NCBI RefSeq assembly: GCF_001592945.1
Contig: NZ_LRPB01000049.1
Location: 186,001-250,000 of the forward strand
DNA length: 64,000 nt
Direction of reading: 5' to 3'
Source: Roseivirga seohaensis
GTDB lineage: Bacteria > Bacteroidota > Bacteroidia > Cytophagales > Cyclobacteriaceae
Shown here: one piece after another, positions 28,645 through 36,312 of the stretch
Layout of the letters: each line of letters opens with the position of its first letter
How positions within the stretch are numbered: the stretch's first letter is position 1
The notes under the pieces: model-generated
Told to the model about the DNA's origin: nothing
Databases searched by the model: none
Seen by the model: only the letters and a program-made list of their open reading frames with translations
Translations under genes and position numbers: made by a program

Positions 28645-29869
28645 CAAAAAACGAAGATTGCGCAGGTTGCTAATAGCCCTGCCTTTCCTGACCCTGCCCT
28701 TTATTTTACTGATATACTGGGCACTGAGCGGAGGCATTGCGGACAGCAATGCCCTGAAATTACAGGATGGCCTGAACACCAATTTACCTGAACCTGCTTT
28801 GGAGGAAGAAGCCTTGGATAAAATGGACCTGTATAAAAAAGCCGATAGGGACTCCATCAGCAAACAAGAAGCCCTGCGCAGTGATCCCTATGTGGATATG
28901 GATGAAATTTTTGACAAGAGTAATGCCAACACCTTACTTACAAAACCTACAGGCCTGCAAGAGTCAGATGAAAAAACATCCGTAGAAGTTGAAAAAGAGG
29001 TAGAGGAGAAGCTTTCCAAACTTAACGCCATCATTGGCCGCCCGGACAGCATACAAACACCTTCTAAATCAGAGCCGTCCAGCCAAGCCCAAATTACGGA
29101 TACGGAGCTTGGTCAAGACATCAAGCAACTGGAAGCCATGATGCAGCAAATGAACGAGCCCATGGCAGAAGATCCGGAGATGCAGCAGATTGAAGCTATG
29201 CTGGAAAAATTACTGGACGTACAACACCCGGGAAGGGTGCGTCAGCGGCTTGCCGAACAATACGAAAAACAGCGGGGAACGATATTTTCAGTCGAACCTT
29301 ACCCAACTGACGATATGCCCATTGTAGAGGGATACTTGCCAACAGAAACCAATGGTTTTTACACACTGGAAGATGGCGCCAATACTACCTACGGCATAGG
29401 GGTAAAAACTAAGCCCGCGATCAAAGCCGTAGTGCATGAAACCCAGACGCTGGTATCGGGAGCAACCATAAAAATGAGGCTCCAGCAAGAAGTCTTTATC
29501 AACGGTAGCCTAATACCCGAAGGTAGTCTGGTTTTTGGACAGTGCATTGTAGAGGGGGAACGCCTTCGGGTTACAATAGAAAGCATACGGCATGAAGACC
29601 GCATCCTCCCTGTAAGATTGGAAGTCCATAGTCTGGATGCTCTGCCAGGCATCCGCATCCCAGGAGCAATCGCACGCAAAGTTGCCAAAGATGGGACAGG
29701 CGCAGCGGTGCAGGGCATGCAAATGATGTCCCTTGATCCTTCTCTTGAAATGCAGGCCGCTTCTGCGGGTATAGAAACCGCTAAAAGCTTTTTCAATAAA
29801 AAAGTCAAACTCATCCGCGTCACCGTAAAGGCCGGACACCCAGTCCTGTTGGTGGACAAAAACAATTAA
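28598..29869 (+). CDS. traM: Conjugative transposon protein TraM (VirB10-like)
   Basis: About 423 residues from this ATG; an upstream ATG at 28559 and one at 28622 are alternatives, since all lie inside the end of the TraL gene. A basic cytosolic start (KNDKKRRLRR) and one transmembrane helix are followed by a long acidic, glutamine-rich periplasmic linker. A C-terminal beta domain has VSGATIKMRLQQEVFINGS and PGIRIPGAIARKVAKDG. This is the TraM layout, equivalent to VirB10, which spans the periplasm and connects inner and outer membrane parts of the channel. Confidence 0.9.
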   Translation: MKNPKTSNMMKTQKNDKKRRLRRLLIALPFLTLPFILLIYWALSGGIADSNALKLQDGLNTNLPEPALEEEALDKMDLYKKADRDSISKQEALRSDPYVDMDEIFDKSNANTLLTKPTGLQESDEKTSVEVEKEVEEKLSKLNAIIGRPDSIQTPSKSEPSSQAQITDTELGQDIKQLEAMMQQMNEPMAEDPEMQQIEAMLEKLLDVQHPGRVRQRLAEQYEKQRGTIFSVEPYPTDDMPIVEGYLPTETNGFYTLEDGANTTYGIGVKTKPAIKAVVHETQTLVSGATIKMRLQQEVFINGSLIPEGSLVFGQCIVEGERLRVTIESIRHEDRILPVRLEVHSLDALPGIRIPGAIARKVAKDGTGAAVQGMQMMSLDPSLEMQAASAGIETAKSFFNKKVKLIRVTVKAGHPVLLVDKNN

Positions 29870-29897
29870 AATCAATAATCATATAAACCTTTCTATT

Positions 29898-30767
29898 ATG
29901 AAACGAAATATCTTTTTGCTAACGCTAATCCTGTGCACCATGTTCTTTCAAAAGGGCAATGCACAAACCACTGAAAAAGCACTCTTTGAAGAAGCTTTTG
30001 TCCACGGCTACCCGATCGAGATCAGCTGGGACAAAACAACGCTGCTCGTATTTCCTACAGCAGTGGAAAGTGCAGACCGGGGCACCAAACACATCCTTGC
30101 CCAAAAGGATAAGAAAGCTTCCAACATACTTAAACTCAAAGCGGGCATGCGCGAGTTTACGGCCAGTAATTTAAACGTGATTACCGCAGACGGGCAACTG
30201 TATCATTTTAAGGTGAGCTACTGCGAAGACCCCTCGGAACTTACCATTGATATGGGCAAACAATTGGCAAGAGAAAAAGAAATGGCGCTCTTTAAAGATC
30301 TTAGCCTTAACCCGGATCAGGTCAATGCCTATGCCCAAAAGATAGCCCCCTTGAAACCTTTTTTACGAAAAAAAGAAAGGGACTACCACATGAAGCTGCA
30401 CTTGCAGGGTGTCTACATTGTCGAGGATATTTTGTTTTTCCAGTTTGGTCTTTCCAATACCTCTCGTATTGACTACCGTATTGATCAGCTTCGCTACACG
30501 GTAAAAGACCGAAAGCTGGCCAAGCGTACAGCGGAACGCCAAGAGGAAAAAATGCCTTTGCTCAACTGGTTTGAATCGGGTGAGGGTGTGAGCGGGCAGC
30601 ACTCCAATACATTGGTAGTTGCCTTTGAGCAATTCACCATTGCCGATAAAAAGGAATTTGTCGTGCAAATTCTCGAAAAGAGCGGAGACCGTCACCTGAC
30701 CCTGCGCATAAAGGGAAAAGACATTTTAAAGGCACGTCCGTGGCTGAATACTAATATTAAAAGATAA
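29898..30767 (+). CDS. traN: Conjugative transposon protein TraN (DUF4138, VirB9-like)
   Basis: A 289-residue secreted protein with a signal peptide (residues 4-22, ending GNAQTT). It has a beta-rich body with HGYPIEISWDKTTLLVFPTAVESADRGTKHI, the diagnostic N-terminal block of TraN, and FQFGLSNTSRIDYRIDQLRY further on. It is thought to form the outer part of the channel with TraM, like VirB9 with VirB10. It follows TraM by 28 bases. No TraO, TraP (primase) or TraQ homolog follows, so the tra set ends early compared with CTnDOT. Confidence 0.9.
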   Translation: MKRNIFLLTLILCTMFFQKGNAQTTEKALFEEAFVHGYPIEISWDKTTLLVFPTAVESADRGTKHILAQKDKKASNILKLKAGMREFTASNLNVITADGQLYHFKVSYCEDPSELTIDMGKQLAREKEMALFKDLSLNPDQVNAYAQKIAPLKPFLRKKERDYHMKLHLQGVYIVEDILFFQFGLSNTSRIDYRIDQLRYTVKDRKLAKRTAERQEEKMPLLNWFESGEGVSGQHSNTLVVAFEQFTIADKKEFVVQILEKSGDRHLTLRIKGKDILKARPWLNTNIKR

Positions 30768-30772
30768 ACATT

Positions 30773-31660
30773 ATGAATACTGAAAATTTAGAAAACTTAG
30801 AAAAACAACTGATGTATGCCGGTTTTGGACAGGATTTAAACACTGCCCTCGAACGTCAGATCAGTCAGGGGGTAGAGGAGTTTCAGCTTACCAAGGATAT
30901 GGAAATCACAACTCATTCGCTGGATTTTAAGCTGTATTTCCGAAAGTCCGATGACAACGATACCTATTATTTCAATAAGTACGATGTGAAGATGGAAGAT
31001 GCCAACGGAAAACAAAAGGAGCATACCTTTTACAAAAACCAGAACATCTCCGCCAAAGAAGCATTCAACCTCTTGCAGGGACGGGCTGTAAACAAAAACC
31101 TGTTTGACAAAGAGGGCAAGATGTACAACGCATGGCTGGAACTAGATTTTAAAAATACCGATGACAACGGACGGTATACCTTAAACTCCTACCACGAAAA
31201 ATATGGCTACGACATGGAAAAGGCACTCGCGAAACTCCCATTGGCGGAGCTTAAAAATACCGAGCAGCGCGATAAATTGATCTACTCTCTTAAAAAAGGA
31301 AATTTGCATACCGTAAGGGTAGTGGATGGCGATGAAAACCAGAAGTTGTTTTTACAGGCCAACCCTAAATACAAAGGCTTTGGGTTGTATAATGATACGA
31401 TGCAGCGTTTGGGCAAAGAAGACATTGCCCGGCTCAAAGGTTTGAAAGAAAAAGAAGTCCCTGATGTGACACAAGACCAGAAACAAGCCAAGCAAGAGGC
31501 ACAGGACAAAAAGGAAAGCAGCGGCCAGCGTAAAGGGCAAAAAGCAACTGAAAAGAAAGAGCCGTCAGGAAAAAGGCAAACGGCAGCCCAAAAGAATGCC
31601 GCGAAGCCCCGTGGACAAACCCCTCAAAAAAGAACAAGGGGAAAAGGAGCTAAAGTGTAA
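30773..31660 (+). CDS. DUF3945-type plasmid protein
   Basis: A 295-residue cytosolic protein. The N-terminal two thirds are folded-looking, with YFRKSDDNDTYYFNKYDV, AFNLLQGRAVNKNL and the repeat-like LFLQANPKYKGFGLYNDTMQRL. The last 70 residues are lysine- and glutamine-rich low-complexity sequence. The middle blocks match DUF3945, frequent in Bacteroidota conjugative elements beside tra genes and topoisomerase-like proteins. Function is unknown; the basic tail suggests nucleic-acid binding (inference). A strong terminator lies 20 bases after the stop. Confidence 0.8.
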   Translation: MNTENLENLEKQLMYAGFGQDLNTALERQISQGVEEFQLTKDMEITTHSLDFKLYFRKSDDNDTYYFNKYDVKMEDANGKQKEHTFYKNQNISAKEAFNLLQGRAVNKNLFDKEGKMYNAWLELDFKNTDDNGRYTLNSYHEKYGYDMEKALAKLPLAELKNTEQRDKLIYSLKKGNLHTVRVVDGDENQKLFLQANPKYKGFGLYNDTMQRLGKEDIARLKGLKEKEVPDVTQDQKQAKQEAQDKKESSGQRKGQKATEKKEPSGKRQTAAQKNAAKPRGQTPQKRTRGKGAKV

Positions 31661-31680
31661 ATGATTTTAGCTCTTTCTAA

Positions 31681-31720
31681 AAGTAAGCCACTTCTGTTTT
31701 ACAATGGAAGTGGCTTTTTG
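31681..31720 (+). terminator. Intrinsic terminator of the tra operon
   Basis: AGCCACTTC (31686-31694) pairs with GAAGTGGCT (31707-31715) and is followed by a run of T. It closes the long transcript that begins at the 15016 promoter. Confidence 0.88.
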
Positions 31721-32320
31721 CTTTATAGATTTCCGCTTTGGTTGTTATGAAAAATGATTAAAACGCAATAAGGTCGGGGTAATTTTTAGATTCTGCTCCT
31801 TTTAAAGCAAGTCTATCAAATTCACTTCTTCCCAAATCAGGTTTTCCTTTCGGTCGTTTCCCCGTCCAAGGCCGGAGCCGGGCTATACGCTTTTACTCCT
31901 CACCACCGATGGCGGCTGCGGGGTAACCGCTGCTATCCCTAACGCAAGGCCAAGCCTGTCCTATTTAAAATCTCCATTGAACCTTTGTTGTTAAAATGCC
32001 GACCTGTTTGACCCCATAAAATGCCAATCCTTGAAGAGGTTTAGTTTTTTAAAAGAACGGCATAAAAGCGCAGCTAAGATAGTGGCTGCTTTCCTCAACC
32101 TTTGTAAAGGGAGTCCAAAAGGGACGTCATAAACACATGCCCTGCGCGCCTCCCATCCTTTAAGCCGTTTCCTTTTGTCCCAATCCCAGCCCCTCCTTTA
32201 TCGCTTTCTTTTTTGCCGTTTTTTCTTTTAAAAAAACAGTGTTTTTGATGAGTGAGGCTTTGTAGCTAAAGGAAACTAGGGCAATCGGTAAGAAGTGTAA
32301 ACATTTAAAACTTAAAAATT
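31721..32320. other. Noncoding gap with shared CCCTAACGC motif
   Basis: No gene can be supported. The gap contains CGGGCTATACGC (31879-31890) and CTATCCCTAACGC (31933-31945), both also found at 48993-49003 and 49023-49035. The second is like the end of the 180-bp repeat at 8243-8255. The segment from 32200 on, with runs of T and A, probably holds the promoter for the DUF932 gene. Confidence 0.5.
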
Positions 32321-33373
32321 ATGGGACACAACATCCATTTTAATGAAAACACTGGAAAGCACAGTTTTTTTAGTGTACAACAAAAAGCATGGCACGGGTT
32401 GGGGCAAATCGTCAGCGATTACCCAACCAGTGAACAGGCCATGCGCTTTGCAGGCTTGGACTATGAAGTCATTAAACAACCGCTCTTTACTGTGGGCAGC
32501 GAAGCACCCGAAGACGATATAAGTATTCCTGAACTTGTAGTACCAGACCACTATGCCACCGTGCGTACCGATAATCACGAAGTATTGGGCGTAGTGGGCG
32601 AAAGCTACCAAGTAGTGCAGAACCGTGAGGCGTTCAGCTTCTTTGACACCATAGTTGACGGGGAAGGAATCCTGTACGAAACAGCAGGGGCGTTGGGCAA
32701 GGGCGAACGTATCTTTATTACCGCCAAACTGCCCGGCTATATCCGTGTGGGCGATGATGATTTGGTAGAGAAATACATCTTTCTGACCACCTCCCACGAT
32801 GGAATGGGCAGCATAACCGCAGCCTTTACCCCCGTGCGCATCGTCTGCAACAATACCCTTAATGCAGCACTGAAAAACCATACCAATTGCGTTAAGATCA
32901 GGCACACCGCCAGTGCATCCGAACGGCTCAAGCAAGCCCATAAACTTATGGGCATCTCCAATGCTTTGGCCGATGAACTCGAAGGCCTGTTCAACAACTG
33001 GACTTCTGTGCGCATTACCGACAAGGAGGTAAAACGCTTGATACAAATGGCTTTGGCACCCAATCGGGAAACCCTCGCACACCTGCAAAAAGGTGAGGAA
33101 GAAGAACTCTCTACCTGTTTTAACAACATGGTAAACGCAGCTTTTACCTATGCCATGTCCAATGAAACCCAACAACTGGCCACTACCAAAGGCACTTTGT
33201 TTGGGGCGTACAATACCGTTACAGGCTATTTTCAGAACGTGCGCAGCTTCAAAGATCAGGAAGCCAAGTACACCTCAATTATGAGTGGTACGGGCAAACT
33301 ACGGGCGCAGTCCGCTTTTTCTATCTGCAACGAGTTTGCCCATAGCGGTAAGCAAGCCCTTTTTCTCAATTAA
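32321..33373 (+). CDS. DUF932 domain protein
   Basis: A 350-residue cytosolic protein, complete against the DUF932 family. It begins with GHNIHFNENTGKHSFFSVQQKAWHGLG and continues with the family blocks HYATVRTDNHEVLGVVGESYQVVQN, FITAKLPGYIRVG and TPVRIVCNNTLNAAL. The family is widespread on plasmids and phages. Its function is not settled, although links to DNA recombination have been proposed. A 12-base gap-free leader without a ribosome-binding consensus precedes it. A GC-rich stem follows its stop. Confidence 0.9.
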   Translation: MGHNIHFNENTGKHSFFSVQQKAWHGLGQIVSDYPTSEQAMRFAGLDYEVIKQPLFTVGSEAPEDDISIPELVVPDHYATVRTDNHEVLGVVGESYQVVQNREAFSFFDTIVDGEGILYETAGALGKGERIFITAKLPGYIRVGDDDLVEKYIFLTTSHDGMGSITAAFTPVRIVCNNTLNAALKNHTNCVKIRHTASASERLKQAHKLMGISNALADELEGLFNNWTSVRITDKEVKRLIQMALAPNRETLAHLQKGEEEELSTCFNNMVNAAFTYAMSNETQQLATTKGTLFGAYNTVTGYFQNVRSFKDQEAKYTSIMSGTGKLRAQSAFSICNEFAHSGKQALFLN

Positions 33374-33380
33374 TCAAAAA

Positions 33381-33403
33381 GGGGGCGGGATTTAACCGCC
33401 CCC
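33381..33403. terminator. GC-rich stem-loop after the DUF932 gene
   Basis: GGGGGCGG (33381-33388) is mirrored by CCGCCCCC (33396-33403) around a 7-base loop. There is no T-run after it, so it may stabilise or process the transcript rather than end it. Confidence 0.6.
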
Positions 33404-33432
33404 TATATAAACCACTATTAAAAAAACACATT

Positions 33433-33834
33433 ATGAAACCCCTTCAAGAACTGGATAACGTAACACGCGCTCACCTTTTACACCAATTGTTCCCTAGTCA
33501 AATGCCACGCTTTTTGGAGTTTGCCGAAGACTTGGGGATTACCACCTTAGAGCGAAAAGAGCAATTGGCAAAAACATGGGACAACTCCTTTATATCCCTT
33601 GAGCTGTGGATAGGGTTTGCCCGTCATACCGCCCACACCATACAGCGGTATGGCAAGAAACTGCACAAATCCCCACGGTTGTTTGCAGACCAGCTTTTTG
33701 ATGGGCTGAACGCTTGCTTTATGAGCCATTGCCTGTACCAGTTTACCCATGTCAGGGAAAGCACAGACCCCAAGTTTAAACAGGCCGTGCAACTGCTTTT
33801 TGTCTATCAGTCCAGTGAAGAAAAAGGGAAATAA
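33433..33834 (+). CDS. Conserved hypothetical protein of mobile elements
   Basis: A 133-residue helical cytosolic protein. It includes MKPLQELDNVTRAHLLHQLFP, LELWIGFARHTAHTIQRYG and LFADQLFDGLNACFMSHCLYQF. There is no membrane segment or signal. Proteins of this type recur behind DUF932 genes in Bacteroidota transposons; the function is not known. It lies between two stem-loops and so may be its own small transcription unit. Confidence 0.65.
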   Translation: MKPLQELDNVTRAHLLHQLFPSQMPRFLEFAEDLGITTLERKEQLAKTWDNSFISLELWIGFARHTAHTIQRYGKKLHKSPRLFADQLFDGLNACFMSHCLYQFTHVRESTDPKFKQAVQLLFVYQSSEEKGK

Positions 33835-33839
33835 ATAAA

Positions 33840-33877
33840 ACAATGGGCAGGACAGTCCCAAGCTGGCTGCCCTGTTT
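33840..33877 (+). terminator. Intrinsic terminator
   Basis: GGGCAG (33845-33850) pairs with CTGCCC (33867-33872). The flanks AAAACA and TGTTTT extend the stem and provide the T-run. Confidence 0.75.
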
Positions 33878-33914
33878 TCAAAAACGGTACGGATTACCAT
33901 AAAAATATACGATT

Positions 33915-34250
33915 ATGAGAACAGCAACATACTTTCAGAACCATTGGGATAGCCTGAACAGGGAACTCGAAGCATGTATAAACCATACCGCACAAGCCCT
34001 TTTGGGCGGTGCGAACAGTATAGAAAGGGACGTAGCCCATTACGGGGTATGTTTGGGCGCTCACGAGCCAATCCTCAACGGCCATCCACTATTGGAATCT
34101 CTACAGGTTACCACAGATGGTCTTTTTATACAACTCGAACTGATCGAGGAGTATGCAGCCTTCGGAGAAATTACAACCCTTTCCATGCCCGACAAGATTG
34201 TACTGCTCAGCGTACTCCAAAGCGAACTGCCCGAACCTCGATATACCTAA
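33915..34250 (+). CDS. Hypothetical protein
   Basis: A 111-residue soluble protein. An aromatic, helical start (TYFQNHWDSLNRELEACINH) is followed by a mixed region with LLESLQVTTDGLFIQLELIEEYAAFGEI. No domain is recognised. It stands between a terminator and the third palindromic promoter, on the same strand as its neighbours, and is likely an accessory gene of the transposon. Confidence 0.55.
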   Translation: MRTATYFQNHWDSLNRELEACINHTAQALLGGANSIERDVAHYGVCLGAHEPILNGHPLLESLQVTTDGLFIQLELIEEYAAFGEITTLSMPDKIVLLSVLQSELPEPRYT

Positions 34251-34339
34251 AATTAAGGCCTTTGAAAACGGATTCTTTTTGGCCTAAAAGGCGTGAATAA
34301 AATAGGGTGTACAGCCGATCGCCAAGAGCTCAACTATAT

Positions 34340-34401
34340 AATTATTTCACCCACCTTGGGTATGCAGGGTGAATAATTTCTAGGAACAACCTTGACTTTT
34401 A
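34340..34401 (+). promoter_or_regulatory. Palindromic promoter module, copy 3 (recombinase block)
   Basis: ATTATTTCACCC (34341-34352) is mirrored by GGGTGAATAATTT (34367-34379), with inner CCCACCTTGGG. The spacer to ACTTTTA (34395-34401) is again 21 bases. It drives a 49-codon gene and the serine recombinase. This is the most symmetrical of the three copies together with that at 8273. Confidence 0.75.
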
Positions 34402-34422
34402 CCCCTTGGTAAAGGTCAAGGA

Positions 34423-34572
34423 ATGAAGAAAGCAGGAAGGGTTAAACCGAAGGATGTCGTAGAAATTATGAGCAAAAACAACTGCGATATTTCACTTAAT
34501 GAAGCCGCAAACATACTGGATTTCATGCGGAAATTCGCTATTTTAGCTATAGATCAAGCTTTGAAAAAATGA
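34423..34572 (+). CDS. Small protein coupled to the serine recombinase
   Basis: A 49-residue basic protein: MKKAGRVKPKDVVEIMSKNN, then CDISLNEAANILDFMRKF, ending ALKK. The second half has a regular helix with a hydrophobic face. The stop (TGA) overlaps the start of the recombinase (ATGA), so the two are coupled. It begins 21 bases after the -7-like box of the promoter. Similar tiny genes commonly precede serine recombinases in Bacteroidota, so it may be a directionality or partner factor (inference). Confidence 0.7.
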   Translation: MKKAGRVKPKDVVEIMSKNNCDISLNEAANILDFMRKFAILAIDQALKK

Positions 34573-36140
34573 AGATAGCAGACCTTTACATACGTGTAAG
34601 TACAGACGAACAAGCAGAAAAAGGGTACTCCCAAAGAAATCAGGAAGAAATGCTGTTGAAGTATTGCGGCATTCACAATATTCAGGTGCGCAACCTGATC
34701 TTTGAAGACCATTCGGCCAAAACCTTTGAACGCCCTGAGTGGAAAAAACTGCTGATTAACTTGCGCACGGCAAAGGCCAAACACAGCAAGGCAAACCTTA
34801 TACTGTTTACCAAGTGGGACCGTTTCAGCCGTAATGCGGGAGATGCCTATCAAATGATTGGAGTTTTGCGCAAGCTTGGTGTAGAACCACAGGCCATCGA
34901 GCAGCCCCTTGACCTTGCCATACCCGAAAATAAAATGATGTTGGCCTTCTATTTGGCAGCCCCAGAAGTGGAGAACGACAGGCGTGCCCTCAACACATAC
35001 TTTGGCATGCGCAGGGCAAGAAAGGAAGGCCGCTATATGGGCGTAGCACCAGTAGGGTATAAAAATACCCGTGACAAAGTAGGCAACAAAATCATTGCCT
35101 TTGACCAGCCACAGGCGTCCGTGCTGATATGGGCTTTTGAAGAGCTGGCAAAAGACAGGTTTGCAGCAGATGAAATACGAAAGATGGCCAATCAAAAAGG
35201 GCTCAGATGCAGCAAGTCCAACTTTTGGACAGTAATCCGCAACCCTGTTTATTGTGGTAAAATTAAAGTAGAGCAGTACAAAGACGAAGAAGCCCACCTT
35301 GTGGAAGGACAGCACGAAGCCTTGATTTCCGAACAATTGTTTTATACGGTACAGCAAGTATTGAATGATAGAAAAAAGAAATTGCGCACAGGAGCAAAAA
35401 TCACCTCCGATGAAATGCTGCCTTTAAGGGGGTTTTTAAAATGCCCCAAGTGTGACCGCATGTTAACGGGCAGTGCTTCCCGCAGCAGGTTAAAGCGCTA
35501 TTACTATTACTATCATTGTATATCCTCCTGTGGCATCCGCTACAAGGCGGCAGAGGCCAACGCCCTGTTTGAAAAAGAACTGGGGAAATTCAGGCTGAAG
35601 GATGGAATGGAAGAGGTGTATCGAAAGCTGGTCAAAGAAGTATATCTGGACGCTACCTCAAACCATCGGGAATCAAAGAAAAAGGCCATTGGGGAAATAG
35701 AAAGGCTAAATCAAAAGCTCACCAAGACACGTAACCTGCTTATTGCAGATGTCATTGACAGTGATGATTTTCAGGCGGTCAAAACAGACTGTCAGGAAAA
35801 AATAAGAAGGCTTGAAGCCACAGTAATAGCCTCAAATGAGCAAAGGCCAAACATTAATGCCACATTGGACAAAGCTTTGAGCAGCCTTTCCAACTTGGAT
35901 ATGCTCTACACCAATGCCCCTGTCAAAGAGAAACGTATCATAATAGGTTCAATATGGCCTGAAAACTTGACCTATGATGGAAAGTGCTATCGAACCCACA
36001 GGGTGAACACCGTTGCTTCTTATATATATACTGTAAATCAAGAGGTTATAAAAAAGAAAAGCCGTGCAAAATCAAGTTTTGCACGGCAGTTCGGTGTAGT
36101 AGCGGGAACAGGACTCGAACCTGTGACCTTTGGGTTATGA
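34569..36140 (+). CDS. Large serine recombinase
   Basis: Reads as 523 residues. The resolvase catalytic domain starts with YIRVSTDEQAEKGYSQ (catalytic serine S12) and includes FTKWDRFSRN. The recombinase domain follows (GYKNTRDKVGNK, FWTVIRNPVYCGKI), then a zinc ribbon with CPKCDRMLTGS and CISSCGIRY, and a coiled coil. It should integrate and excise the element. The last part is odd: from about codon 495 the frame runs through a tRNA terminator stem and into a tRNA 3' half, giving the ending GTGLEPVTFGL, with the stop in the anticodon loop. The original C-terminus was probably shorter or different. Confidence 0.9.
   Translation: MKIADLYIRVSTDEQAEKGYSQRNQEEMLLKYCGIHNIQVRNLIFEDHSAKTFERPEWKKLLINLRTAKAKHSKANLILFTKWDRFSRNAGDAYQMIGVLRKLGVEPQAIEQPLDLAIPENKMMLAFYLAAPEVENDRRALNTYFGMRRARKEGRYMGVAPVGYKNTRDKVGNKIIAFDQPQASVLIWAFEELAKDRFAADEIRKMANQKGLRCSKSNFWTVIRNPVYCGKIKVEQYKDEEAHLVEGQHEALISEQLFYTVQQVLNDRKKKLRTGAKITSDEMLPLRGFLKCPKCDRMLTGSASRSRLKRYYYYYHCISSCGIRYKAAEANALFEKELGKFRLKDGMEEVYRKLVKEVYLDATSNHRESKKKAIGEIERLNQKLTKTRNLLIADVIDSDDFQAVKTDCQEKIRRLEATVIASNEQRPNINATLDKALSSLSNLDMLYTNAPVKEKRIIIGSIWPENLTYDGKCYRTHRVNTVASYIYTVNQEVIKKKSRAKSSFARQFGVVAGTGLEPVTFGL
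36046..36090 (-). terminator. tRNA terminator on the minus strand
   Basis: GCCGTGCAAAA and TTTTGCACGGC (36061-36087) form an 11-bp stem with a 5-base loop. Read on the minus strand it is followed by a T-run (36046-36060 reversed). It lies just after the tRNA 3' end and inside the end of the recombinase frame. Confidence 0.85.
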
Positions 36141-36141
36141 G
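36100..36141 (-). tRNA. 3' half of tRNA-Met (CAT anticodon), attachment-site remnant
   Basis: On the minus strand one reads the anticodon loop CTCATAA, stem CCCAA, variable AGGTC, T-arm ACAGG-TTCGAGT-CCTGT, acceptor strand TCCCGCT and the discriminator A. The 5' half is missing: the five bases before the loop do not pair with CCCAA. It is therefore a displaced 3' fragment, as left when an element recombines at the anticodon-loop end of a tRNA gene. The element lies on the side of the break, to the right. Whether the parent is tRNA-Met or tRNA-Ile2 cannot be told. Confidence 0.85.
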
Positions 36142-36239
36142 CTTTAACATTATCGGTTTCATCTGGTTCAAAAAGGCTAATATGAGTAAATAATGGCCAT
36201 TTAAGTCTCAGATTGAACCGAATAATTCGAGTAAAAACA

Positions 36240-36312
36240 GCAAATGTTTTTACTATGTTTTTACAAAAATCGAATCGCATTTCGTATCTTAGGGTATTGA
36301 AAATCACTTCAA
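36240..36312 (+). promoter_or_regulatory. Probable promoter of the tRNA-targeting integrase
   Basis: TATCTTAG (36284-36291) is one base from the Bacteroidota -7 box TAnnTTTG, with TTTTTAC about 20 bases upstream. It is 22 bases before the integrase ATG. Confidence 0.45.

Noticed and set aside
32312-33175. 287-codon minus-strand frame opposite the DUF932 gene
   Set aside because: It is a long mirror frame of a well-supported plus-strand gene, with a histidine- and cysteine-rich translation typical of antisense frames.
34554-35357. 267-codon minus-strand frame opposite the serine recombinase
   Set aside because: The plus strand carries clear resolvase motifs in the same region; the antisense product has no family signature.
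36100-36141. Complete functional tRNA-Met
   Set aside because: The 5' half is absent and the anticodon stem cannot form, so only the 3' fragment is present.
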